Below the pieces are notes generated by a model that was given only the letters and a program-made list of their open reading frames with translations, searched no databases and had not been told where the DNA came from. The position numbers and the translations under genes were made by a program. A stretch of 64,000 bases of DNA from Micromussa lordhowensis. Its lineage: Eukaryota > Cnidaria > Anthozoa > Scleractinia > Lobophylliidae. The stretch is taken from contig OZ026605.1 of the NCBI GenBank assembly GCA_964020085.1, positions 28,715,598-28,779,597 on the forward strand. The letters are read 5' to 3'. Below, one piece after another: positions 54,241 through 64,000 of the stretch. Numbering within the stretch: position 1 is the stretch's first letter; the number at the start of each line of letters is the position of its first letter.

Positions 54241-57020
54241 TTAGTATTCATCCATAGGAAATTGTATCAACTGCCTGAAGTGAAGTCTAATGCGAGGACT
54301 AATTTGCGGAAATTTAATTTGTTCGTTGAAATAGAGGCATTACGTGCTTAATTAAAAAACACCGTTGTAAGAACTAAAGCGTCGTCTACACGAGCAATTT
54401 TTATGTGTCAAATGCATTTGATCGTGTATATGGCACAGAAATTGTAAATATTTGTCAGCTGTTCAAAGTTTAGCGCGCCAATAAGGACTTTGGACAGTGG
54501 AGATAGGCAAAAACAAGACGTCGCTGCGTAGTCGCTCCCCAAAAATATGGCACATACGAACTTTTTTGCCACATTTCATGTGACGAGCCGTCTACAAGAG
54601 CAATGTTTCGTATATGACAACTTTTATTTGTCACATAAAAGCTAACACGCCATTTTTTCAGCAAATATATTTGTCACATAAAAATTGGCCAGTTTTCCTC
54701 ATCTACACATCACATAAAATTGATCGTGTTGAGACGGCTTAAAAGCCGTAATTCTATTTATAAATTAGACTAGGTATACCTATCGATAGAGTGCCAACAA
54801 GGAAATATAATTTGTGGTATCATAAGAGGTTTATTAATACAGCACGACGGATTTTTGGTTCCCTTCTGTTGCAAGCATTACCGAGAACAATTTATTTGCA
54901 GCTGTTTTAGAGTATGCTAAGTCATTTGCATATGTTAATAATATGCCCTGGGGACTTGTAGATTATGAATATAAAGGTCCGCGTTGGGCCCCACCCCTTG
55001 CACTCCACTCTTGGCCGCCGTTTAGTTCAGATCTAGCGACCCGCCCTCCCACCCCGCGAGGAATCCGAGTTTTTGGAGCGCATCCTCCAGACTCTTCGTG
55101 TCGTTTGGGCTCGTCCCAAGCCAGAGCGATTCCCCATACCTTATTTACATTTCATGAATAACAATACCCAGGGAAGAATATTATACTATGTGGCAGCAAA
55201 ATTAAATTAAGCATGACATGTTGACTCATTTGTACAAACCAAAGGTAATAAAGATAAAGGTTTTCTCAACCCTGAGTTTCTCCTTAAGCATTGACTTCTC
55301 CAAAATTATGTGGGAAACCAGAAGTGATGCCTAAAAATTGAATAACTATTGAAAATAAATCTTTTTTTGTCAGTCAATTGTCATGACATAGACAAAAAAG
55401 TTTCTCTACATGGGCATTCCTACATTTGTCGTCGGGTCATTTACTGCATTGACACATACAACACATCAACAAGAAAAATATTTTTAGGGCCACTGGCTTA
55501 CTGAACAGATCCAGACAATTGCATGTTTCGCTGCTGGTGAAGTGAAAATTCATTTTTGAATAGGCGTTGTCTTTAACTTCCCTAATGCATGGCTGATAGT
55601 GCAAGATAGTTGAGCAAATCAGATTGCAGCATTTGCATTAGTTTCATAGTCTCTTGCATTAGTATAATAGAAGAATTTTACTAATGGCAGGTGTTGTACG
55701 ATAGCTAGGCCAATCAGATTGGAGCATTTGCATTAATCTGATAATCTAGTATACTAGCAGAATTGTACTAATGTCTGCATTAGTATCTAGAAGTAGAATT
55801 GTACTAATAGCTGGGTGCTGTACGATAGCTTAACCAATCAGATTGGAGCCAATCAGAATAGGTGCACAAGTGTTAAATTTAGTGTATATTCTGGCTAGGT
55901 TCGACTTCTTATTTCATTTTTCCAGATTGTCAAAGTAAATTCATTGTTATGCTTATTTTACGTGATTTTTTAGGGTTATGAATGCGGATTTAAGGAGGAT
56001 TTTTTTTTTCAGCAATCTTTATGATTTTTTTCCGTTTCCTGTATGTTTTGATTTTACTCCGCTTTTTCGGACCGGGTCAGTCATTTAGTAAATGTAAACA
56101 CGCGGATTCCTTTCTGTTCTATCATGGAGGATTTATCATGTTCAATTCATACCGAAGATTTAGTTTTAATTGGAGGGCTAAGGAAAATAACATCGATTAT
56201 TGCAGTTTTATAACCAGCTAGAATCAAATGAACTTAACTGAATGGCGAGGTAAGGAACATTGACCCAAAAACAGAGAATGAATACTAATCGTATATAATG
56301 AATCCCTTAAAGATAATGATTATAGTCGGTTGGTAGACTATTTCGCTTCAGAACTTAGGTTAAACAACAGGTGATAAAAAGATGTGTTATTAGAGTAAAT
56401 ATGTAAATTATTTTTGTTTGAAGTTTCCCTTTCAATATAAACCCAATACCCGGAATAAATTTTAAAAAAACCTTCTTTAATTTACAACTGCCAAAAATTA
56501 ATTTTTTTGAAGTACAAACTCCTTTATTGTTTGGTTGGGAAAAAAAAACTAGAAATAGTTCTCACTAGAGCTGCTCCCGCACGTTAGTTATATTTTCCAG
56601 AGAAGCTGTGTGATATCAATAACAACCCTGAGGTTTTAAGCTGATATCTGTTGAGATTCTGATCTGTCTGCGTATTTTGTTTTTGGATTGAGTCTGTCAA
56701 CCCCGTGGCTGATTCATGTCTCTGATGCAAGGCAAAATTATTTCCAGTGCTGCTGAATAACTTCAAAGACATCCCTGTGAAGCAAGGCACTGGCACAGTT
56801 GAAGCAAGGCACTGGATTGACCGTTCTTGAAGTTACACAGAATACTCCCGAAGGACCTGCCGAAGCATCCCCTCGTGGGATAAATTACCCAAAGCACTTT
56901 ACCCGAAACGCTATAGTTTGGTCAAATCGAGATTCTTTAACTCCCCTACAATATCTATACCCATTTCTTCATACACGCGTGGACTAGGGTGTCTCCTCGA
57001 GTTTCCGGCTCTGGTCGGAA
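54241..57020. other. Intergenic; foldback and MITE fragments
   Basis: About 54390-54740 is a repeat with recurrent TTTATGTG/CACATAAAA segments in both orientations. About 55600-55860 holds three related segments with AGAATTTTACTAATGGCAGG or AGAATTGTACTAATAGCTGG, the CAATCAGATTGGAGC core and TAGTATACTAG, related to the 21 kb and 49 kb repeats. No gene recognised. Confidence 0.4.
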
Positions 57021-57032
57021 AGTCTGCAATAA

Positions 57033-57350
57033 TCATGCACTTTATAAACCTGACACAGGTATCTTGCATCGATGAGATCAACAGATCAGAATAAACAAAG
57101 TGCGGACCGCTATCACAAAACTCTTTTGTTTTTTGGCTTTGGAAAAAAAAAATAACTATGCACTTTATAAACTTGACACAGGTGTCTTGCATCGATGAGT
57201 CCAACAGATCAGAATAAAAAAAGTGCGTACCGCTATCACAAAACTCTTATGTTTTTTTGGTTTTGGGAAAAAAAAATAACTATGCACTTTATAAACTTGA
57301 CATAGGTGTCCTGCATCAGTGGTCTAACAGATCAGAATAAACAAAGTGCG
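57033..57350 (+). repeat. Tandem repeat, about 120 bp, two full units and a partial third
   Basis: Units begin ATGCACTTTATAAACYTGAC at about 57035, 57158 and 57281 and include TCTTGCATCGATGAG and AACAGATCAGAATAAA. The third unit stops after AAAGTGCGGAG and is followed directly by coding-like sequence (EGF end). Confidence 0.8.
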
Positions 57351-59915
57351 GAGTGCCATCCAGGGTACAAAGGATGCCAAACGGGTGAGTGTACTATATA
57401 TGTAACAAACGATCGTACAAATGTAATCTTTACTAGCAATGTTCAGGATTTCAAAGCCAGCCTTGAGAAAAAAAAAATGAAAAATTTAATAGCAGGAGAA
57501 TTACTAAGCGGTAAAGAGACAGCGTAAAGGCTAGTTTCCTTATGATTTCTACAATTTCTGTGATTGCTGCGATTGTAATAATCCCAAAGAAACCCGAACA
57601 GGAAATTTCCAGCAACAGCAACAACAACAGCTAAGCGTCACGGTACACCTGTCATGCATCTCGAAAGAAAGAAGCCTTCTTTGCCTTAATTAATCACGTC
57701 GATCAAAAAAGCTACAGTGTGCACAACTTGATTGCTAGAACGATACATAAGCTTTGAGACTGCTTCATTTGCTTTAAAATGTGCCATTTCATGGCAAGGG
57801 GAAAAATCTGAAGAATACCATGCGAGTCTACACTCTAGATCTTAATTTAGACAATACTCTAACTCAGTTTCTGCCTCAGCCTCGTTAGTATTTTCTCGTT
57901 CATGCATATACTGTTGTTAGTCTTATTTTGTAGACAGCACCAAACGTACTTTTCTTGTAGACAGGTAGAACCTAATTTAAGGAATGTAATGATCGCCGAA
58001 GATTTTCAATTTCAGTCAGACGAGGTTGGTTTTCCCATCAGCCAGGTCATTCATGCAAAGAAATCCGGGACTCTGGGGACTCCAAAGGAGACGGGGAGTA
58101 CTGGATCGACCCCGAGAACAATAAAAATCCTTTATTGGTGTACTGTGACATGACTACTGATGGTGGTGAGTTGAAGGAGTTTCTGTTTCAAGTAAGACTC
58201 GTATCTGAAGTTTTATTGCAACGCCTGTTGACGAGGGAACAACTACAATTACTACAGTTAGAGAGGTTTTCATTTGGGTGTCGAAAAGTTATTGGTTTTG
58301 TATTACTACGCTACACTATTGGCTGAAAAATCTCGCGCCACTTTTTCATCCAATCAGAAGTAAAATCCAAACTAATCGAGACTCACTCGCAAAAGTTTTC
58401 CCGCGTTTCAAGTCAGCTACATGTAATCACTTCCAGTTGTGATTGGTTCACTGGACTGTCTGTGTCCTTTGTGGAGAGTGATTACTTTGGTTTTGGCTTT
58501 ACGACACTTAATAGAAAACCGCTCTCGTCTTCTCTCTCATGATATCATGCTAAATGTTATGTTGTTGTCAGCGATGTTCTTCCTCAGACACCGACTTGAG
58601 ATCGACTCTTCAAATCCCCAGACACCGACTTGAGCGGTGTGACAAACTGCCCTATGATAACTTGTGGAATTTAAGGAGGGGGTAAACCACAAAAACTGGC
58701 CATTTTTTATCAATTTTTCACAGCTAGGATTTAATTGAAAAGTCGAGAAAACTATATATCTATAGAAAGTTTATGACTTGTAGATCATGAAAAAAATATT
58801 TCACACTCCACATGTCAATTGTAATATGATACCACTCATTTAATTCTGCCACCTGCTGGGTTCTACTAAGACTTACTTAAGAAAAGATAGCTCTGGAATT
58901 GATAAAAGTTAATGTTTTTTGTATCACTTTAAAGAATCCATGTTGCTTATTATAAGCAGAAGGATTTCTAATATGTTGAAAACATTTCAAATAATGATCG
59001 ATTGAACTTGACATGGGAAATTGAAGAGGTGTCTCACTTCATAACTTCAAGTACACACATCATATGGAAAATTGCTCTGCTCAGTATAACATAGAACTTA
59101 CTCAGAAAAACAGATCCTGAAAATTTCATCTCAATTGGACAAAATCCTTCTCGAAATATCTTTTCTCAAAGGCGACAATAACTCGTTAAATTTTGTGAAA
59201 ACGAGCTTTAAACTTACAGAATTGTCAAAATAAAACTTCATTGCATTAAGATTCGAGTTCCGTGAAAAACAAAACCTCGAACTGTTTTTCAGAATTTTAG
59301 GTTCCCCCCCCCCCCCCCCCCCCGCTTTAAAGACAACCATATAGTTAATCTTCTGATTTTGTTCATTTTTAGGAGGTTGGCTTCTGATTTACAGCATTGT
59401 GATTGACGGCTCATCTCTTCCCACTACCTTGAGTATTGAGACATCATACCGCGGCATCAACAGTTACAAAAAAAAACAACATGGTTCTAGCGACTAGCGC
59501 CTTGAAAGAGCTGAGAACACACTTGTCCTTCGCTCAGCTGAGATTCCATTGCAATAAACAGCTTGTACGTACGTTCCACCTTACAACGGCCAATAACATT
59601 GCGGGTGAAGCTGTAGTCCAGTTCTTCAGTCGTCAGACGGATTCCATGCCCTACGCCTGTGGATCATTTGCAACACTGCCTGGAGACAACTCATTCCTCG
59701 CAGGGGATTGTGCCAATTGGGGAAAAGATGGCGGCTATAACGTTGGCAAATGGGGACATGAAGGAGACCGAGAGTTGTATAAATTTCCAGCATTCGTTGC
59801 GTTCAAGTATCATTGGGCCACCAATCCTGCTTGGGACAGGTGGGACTGTGATGACACGGACCACCTTGGCCGTGATGTATCAACTGGAGACTTCTGGAAA
59901 ATTTATGTTCGTTAA
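57340..59915 (+). CDS. EGF / fibrinogen-like secreted protein, copy C (C-terminal half; one-base frame problem)
   Basis: Exon a (about 57350-57384) ends an EGF-like module, ECHPGYKGCQTG, with a GTGAGT donor. Exon b (58046-58165, phase 1 to 1) encodes HSCKEIRDSGDSKGDGEYW, then IDPENNKNPLLVYCDM and TTDG, the N-terminal block of fibrinogen-like domains. Exon c starts at 59373 with GGWLLIYSIVIDGSS and continues RGINSYK. There a run of nine A's (59467-59475) puts the frame one base out; with eight it would read on to NNMVLATSALKELRTHLSFA. The rest is open: YACGSFATLPGDNSFLAG, NWGKDGGYNVGKWGHEGDRE, DTDHLGRDVSTGDFWKIYVR and a stop at 59915. No signal peptide or PAN exon was found upstream, so the gene is 5'-truncated or those exons are distant. 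Best-preserved family member here. Confidence 0.6.
58670..59330. mobile_element. Probable foldback element in copy C intron, with C20 run
   Basis: The left end TTTAAGGAGGGGGTAAACCA resembles the element at 13728-14144. The right end is GGTTCCCC...GCTTTAAA, containing a run of 20 C's (59304-59323). Boundaries are approximate. No transposase. Confidence 0.45.
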
Positions 59916-60066
59916 TCAGTTAGGGAGAAAAAAGAAATGGGAACAATATTTTTTCAATACGGGCCCATCGCTCGATGTAGACTTTGTCAGGTGCTTGCAA
60001 GTACATGTTTTGTAGAATAGTAATGGGGTAAAACTAAGGCATTATTATTACTTTATTGTTACTTAC

Positions 60067-60300
60067 TTGATATTAAAGGCGCTTTTACCAGGCATGTTCT
60101 CAGTTCGAATTAATCAGGCAGTGTGCATGGCACTTGAGGAGAGGAATGAGATGCAAGTTAATTTAGTACATAATTTTTCATCTCTTAAAAGAGGAAAAAG
60201 TAAGCCTCTGATAAGACTCTTAGAGATAACACGAGTAGATGGTTTAGTAGGAGAAAGATTTGACAAAGTGACATGTCACATCGAAATTATTACCAACTAA
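60067..60300 (+). other. Unrecognised open frame
   Basis: A 77-codon frame of balanced composition (including SLKRGKSKPLIRLLEITRVD and ERFDKVTCHIEI) but no recognised domain, just downstream of copy C. It may be a fragment of a transposon protein or chance. Confidence 0.2.
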
Positions 60301-60914
60301 ACGTCAGATTCTGAGTTGCAAGGTTTGGAGCAGACTTTTACTGCTGAAAGATTCGATAAACAAACAAAAACCTTTATAAACAAGGTTTTGTGTTGGGTTA
60401 GCTAATGATCTATATCTACGTGCATCTATATATGTAACAAAATTACTATTAATCACTATAAATTATGATTTATGGTTCATCCAGGCACCACGTGCAGCTG
60501 TTAAGCTAATGTTCAGCCATACCCTGTTCAGGTATCAAATTAGTTTTGCCAAACTGTTTTCAAACATTATTAAAAGTGATGGTGTTTACGAAAAAATGTG
60601 ACTGATTATGAGTTAGCCAAGTTCTCTCCCTACGTATTTCGGGTTTTATGAAGAATACAAACATTGACTGGGGCAAGTGCCACGGTTCGCCTGTTACGGC
60701 CTTGCGAACAGCATTCATTCAGTGACGAGGTTCTAATTTGTCTCAAAAGGTCACCTTACTGCAACTTCGACAGTTTCTTTTCTGACGTTATTACTCATTT
60801 ACCGTCCCTTAAATTTTGTTAATTAAAGCATATCAGTCAGTCTTCCCACACCTTTATTACAACGCGTGTTGTCTTAACCGTGGGTCGCGTAGTTAAGGAG
60901 ACTATCCCAATAAA
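60301..60914. other. Intergenic, nothing recognised
   Basis: No supported feature. Confidence 0.3.
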
Positions 60915-61270
60915 ATGGCTCTCAGAATAAGCTTTGTCATTCTTTTAACCGCAACATCATACCTCAATTCTGTGTCCAGTCATTCCCGGAAGTAATCTGA
61001 CTGGAGCAACTCACGGAGAGATCTACCGAGCTAAAGGTGAGATCGACCCTCTGATCTACAAACTCTCGATTTAATCACTTTCAACGAAAGGAAAACTCTG
61101 GCTTCTATTATGCAAAAGGCGCTGAGACACAGACGAATTGCGGAAGAGGAAATCGCCTTATTGAAACCTATACAGCATCTGTTGAATGTGCTGGTTAACG
61201 GAAATGCTTCGAGTGGATATCACCACTGTGTAGCTAGATTAGGAGGTAAAATACCTCAGGTATAAATCAT
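60915..61270 (+). other. Candidate first exons of a secreted protein, unrecognised
   Basis: A 27-codon frame at 60915-60998 looks like a signal peptide (MALRISFVILLTATSYLNSV). In another frame it continues to a GTGAG donor near 61037. Near 61088-61210 a second open stretch has cysteines (TNCGRGN, SVECAG, then out of frame KCFEW). The spacing faintly recalls a degenerate PAN domain, but stops interrupt it. A decayed member of the neighbouring family is possible. Confidence 0.25.
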
Positions 61271-62160
61271 TGTACCAGGTGTTTATTTATCATGTTATGA
61301 ATACTGTACGTTGTTACTATTGCACGAGACTAACCTCAAATTTATGATCGTCATTTAAGAAAGCAAAGACCAAGCCAGACAATTAAAATATTAATACCTT
61401 CTTGTGCTCAATTTACAACGCTAGTGTGATGATTCTCTTACATTTTAAATTTGTCTTCATCCTCTTAAATAGTTGTGAGAGCTTTGCGTCAAGTTTGGTT
61501 TATAGTAACTAGCATATCATATCACTTTTTCATGTTCTGACTCCGAAAAACAACTTTCTCATTGGAAAAAATAAACACCTTGAAGTGATCATTCTTTGAA
61601 CCCATTGTTTTCCATGAAAAGTTAACCCGGTAGCATTACAAAAGGAATCAGTGACAGTTTAATATCTGGGTCTATATATACACGCAAACTTAATATTGGT
61701 TCATCTTGTAACATAAGATAATATAAATGTAATATAAAACTAATATATATACTTCCTGACTTTTTCCATCCACTGCGATGGGTGGCACCCAAGCATTGGC
61801 TTTCTCAAGTTTATTTTAGATGAACAAAGTTGACACTTTTTCCTCGAAAGAGTTGTCAATCGTTATTTTATTAATTTACTTCGAAAAAGTGCCTAATCAT
61901 TATTTTATTAATTTGAAAGCTGCCTGTGCGGCATATCAAAGGCCCTACAGTTTCTAAGTTCTGTTGCTAACTGCTGAAGAATTTGTGTACTGAATTGTGG
62001 ACGAATTGCCTGTGATTTGATTTAGTGATTTGCCTGGTTTTGTTTTGAAGACAAATTTATTTGGAGCAAATTGGAGTGTGTGTCCTCAGCCAAAAGTGAG
62101 GTAAATATTATCTGACGCACAACGCGCAACAAGTAACAACAGAATCTATTCTGGGTCATG
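61271..62160. other. Intergenic, AT-rich; nothing recognised
   Basis: A short direct repeat lies at 61860-61920 (TTATTTTATTAATTTACTTC / TTATTTTATTAATTTGAAAG). No gene. Confidence 0.35.
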
Positions 62161-62164
62161 AATA

Positions 62165-62350
62165 CGGCTCTATTGACAAACTCACAATGTGACCAGCTCC
62201 CAGTTGGCTTGATAGCTCAGTTGGTAGAGCACTGCACCGGTATAGCAGAGGTCATGGGTTTAAATCCATGGGTTTTTCAGGCTTTAATTTCACAACTGCT
62301 TAAGTTGTGTGTATAACTGCGATGATCAATCATGTCTTTATGATTAGTCG
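62165..62350 (+). mobile_element. tRNA-derived SINE, plus strand
   Basis: The head at 62208-62279 has GGCTTGATAGCTCAGTTGGT, then GCACCGGTATAGCAG, and a mutated B box (GGGTTTAAATCC). It is followed by the family tail (TTCAGGCTTTAATTTCACAA, TTAAGTTGTG, AACTGCGATGATCAA). It has the undeleted D arm seen in the 13441 copy. Confidence 0.7.
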
Positions 62351-62359
62351 GTTGAACCG

Positions 62360-63110
62360 TTACAGCATGAGTTATGATTTGATTTTCAATACAGCCGGCT
62401 TTCAGTTCTTTTCAGACTTTCTTTAGAAAATTTCTAAGACGAAGTCAATTTGTGGCAAGTTTAGGTGTTTCGACATTTGTAGTACTGTTCTTATTTCTTT
62501 AAGATTGTCTCAGGAAACAAACACGAAGTCACTTTCACTTTTCATTTCAATCAGGCCCACCGTCTATAGTTGGTTTTTTGGTCATTGTCTCTTTCAAATT
62601 CAACTTATATTGACGTGGAAATAAATAAATTATTCAAACAAAAGAAGAGACACTTCTCAGGCCGTGTTCACACCAAGCCGGAGAAATCTGACGCATCAAG
62701 TGTTTTCTGTCCACACTAAACCGGAGGAATCTTAAAACGCCGCAATCAACGGTAATTTTGGATTTGTGTTTGAGGAAAACTCGGGATTGGAATTCACAAG
62801 ATTATCTTGATGTCGACGTCTTCGAAACATCCACACTCATAAGCAAAGCCGGTGTTTTGAAATTTATTCGATCTGAAGAGCGTTTTCAAAATAAGCTCGT
62901 TATCGTGATGGATTAGTGTGGCGTAGAAATTAAGCTGTGTTTTCCAATTTCTCCGTCGTAGTGGCGCTGGACAGGGCCTCACATGTTGGAGTGTGATAAG
63001 TAATTTATTATTTGACAAACTATCAGAAAGGGAAGGAAGGTATTCTTGTCTGATATTATATTTGTACCTACCAGTCATACTCACCTTGGATTTATATATG
63101 ATCACCGTGA
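62360..63110. other. Intergenic, nothing recognised
   Basis: Contains short repeated motifs (ACACCAAGCCGGAG near 62670, ACACTAAACCGGAG near 62715) that suggest a degraded repeat. No gene. Confidence 0.3.
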
Positions 63111-63474
63111 GCTGACGCTGACAGCACGAAAAAAGATTTGCAAGTCTATTACCATGACAACGGACAGCATCCCATTCAAATCCACCGCGTCCTCAGTGGT
63201 CTGAAAACAACGTTCGCCACAGTCCAGTTTAGACTGCAGGCTCCTATGTTAGCCAACACTGTTGATGATTTCTCTTACTTCTTGGTACGTAGTGATGCGG
63301 TCAGCGGGAATGTTATGGATAATCCTGACAACGTGTACGCCTTCCATGGTGATTTTTCAAGCTCTATCCTCAAAGGAGAATGGACGATGAATAATTACGG
63401 TAAATGGAGTGTAGAAAAGGAACGACTACTTAGAAAGACAGTGCAGTCAGAAGCAAATGATGACGTCATGCGGT
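63111..63474 (+). CDS. Exon-like open frame, unrecognised
   Basis: An open frame of about 120 codons, from a stop at 63108-63110 to a good donor (ATGCGGTAAGA, GT at 63473), coding for a folded-looking sequence (KDLQVYYHDNGQHPIQIHRV, LANTVDDFSYFLVRSDAV, NPDNVYAFHGDFSS). There is no suitable ATG at the start, so it would be an internal exon. I do not recognise the family. The following sequence is LINE-like, so it could instead be part of a transposon. Confidence 0.3.
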
Positions 63475-63804
63475 AAGAACAAAAGAGTGGCACACCAGGC
63501 GATATCCGAGTGTGTCACTGATGTTCTTACCACAGTTTGAAAGCAGAGTCGCACCGCGAAATCTACAAATCTTACACAAACTGATGGAACAGTCAGGTCA
63601 GTTTTTGTCATCAGAGCAGCACTGTAAACTGAAAAAACCTGGACGTTGCCTTGAATATTGCAGAAGTGGGAAAGGCCGTTCCGAAAACTTGTGGTCAACA
63701 TTGGCAGGTTGGAGGTCATTCGATTAGAGCTTTGAATGAAAGGAGCCTTTAAAGCCGGTGGATAGCGAAATGGTAAAGGATAAAAAATAGAAGATAAAAT
63801 TTTA

Positions 63805-64000
63805 GAAACAATAGAGAATTTTACGAAGATCTGTACAGCTCGAAAACAATGGTGTGTCAAGTGGATAATTATGAATTCATTCCAAAGCTCGATAATGAAG
63901 AAAACAACAACCTGGAAGGGCTTTTCACCTTGGAAGAGTGCAAGAAGGTGTTAAAAACTCACCACTGAGTTCTATAAACGCATCTTCGATCTAGTAGAAA
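63805..64000 (+). mobile_element. LINE reverse-transcriptase fragment with internal deletion, at window edge
   Basis: Reads NREFYEDLYSSKTMVCQVDN, then PKLDNEENNNLEGLFTLEEC and KKVLKT, the region just before the RT domain in L1/Tx1-like LINEs. The expected lysine/serine/proline/glycine block (about 15 residues) is missing, and the frame after a shift resumes at TEFYKRIFDLVE. The rest lies outside the window. Confidence 0.65.

Noticed and set aside
59659..60015. 118-codon ORF overlapping copy C
   Set aside because: It is an alternative-frame shadow of the fibrinogen-like exon.

Overview
The window looks like nuclear DNA of an anthozoan cnidarian, most likely a scleractinian coral. This is inferred from AT-rich DNA, GT-AG introns, intronless rhodopsin-class receptor genes, a secreted PAN/EGF/fibrinogen-like family of the kind corals carry, and many short foldback transposons, tRNA-derived SINEs and broken LINEs. 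I see no bacterial operon, plasmid or phage structure. The species cannot be read from the sequence alone.

Layout. 1-4.3 kb holds repeats and the 3' end of a LINE. 4.3-6.1 kb (minus) is a BTB-BACK-Kelch gene with an apparent one-base frameshift near its last visible Kelch blade. 5.8-20.1 kb is a tandem duplication of a roughly 6.7-7.6 kb unit running from the Kelch BTB coding region, through its upstream region, to an intronless class A GPCR gene. The inner junction (12.50-12.54 kb) carries about 43 bp of filler identical to the edge of a foldback element at 22.2 kb. It creates two opposite-strand chimeras: GPCR copy 1 ends in antisense Kelch sequence, and a truncated BTB reading frame ends in antisense GPCR sequence. 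GPCR copy 2 (19.2-20.1 kb) keeps a normal tail. A third, more divergent GPCR lies at 27.1-28.1 kb.

28.1-31.0 kb is simple repeats, two LINE remnants, a tRNA-like repeat and a SINE. 31.09-41.80 kb (plus) holds a complete 12-exon LCMT1 gene (leucine carboxyl methyltransferase 1, which methylates the PP2A catalytic subunit). It translates to 311 residues with every junction in phase, and one intron is GC-AG. Its introns hold a TTAA-flanked foldback element, a Tc1/mariner-like element, a hairpin with another element nested in one arm, and a three-layer nest (SINE, then a GGGAGCTTAA-ended element, then a small MITE).

41.8-46.4 kb is repeat-rich with no recognised gene. 46.4-59.9 kb carries a decaying cluster of secreted PAN / EGF / fibrinogen-like genes: copy A (PAN exon split by a PIF/Harbinger-like element), a C-terminal fragment, copy B (frameshifted), another C-terminal fragment, and copy C (nearly complete C-terminal half, out of frame by one A in a homopolymer). 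60-64 kb has small unrecognised exon-like ORFs, a SINE and, at the edge, a LINE reverse-transcriptase fragment with an internal deletion.

The genes do not form one pathway. What stands out is structural: a recent gene-fusing duplication, a family of decaying secreted genes, and transposons nested so that their order of arrival can be read. All calls come from reading motifs by eye; no database search was possible.
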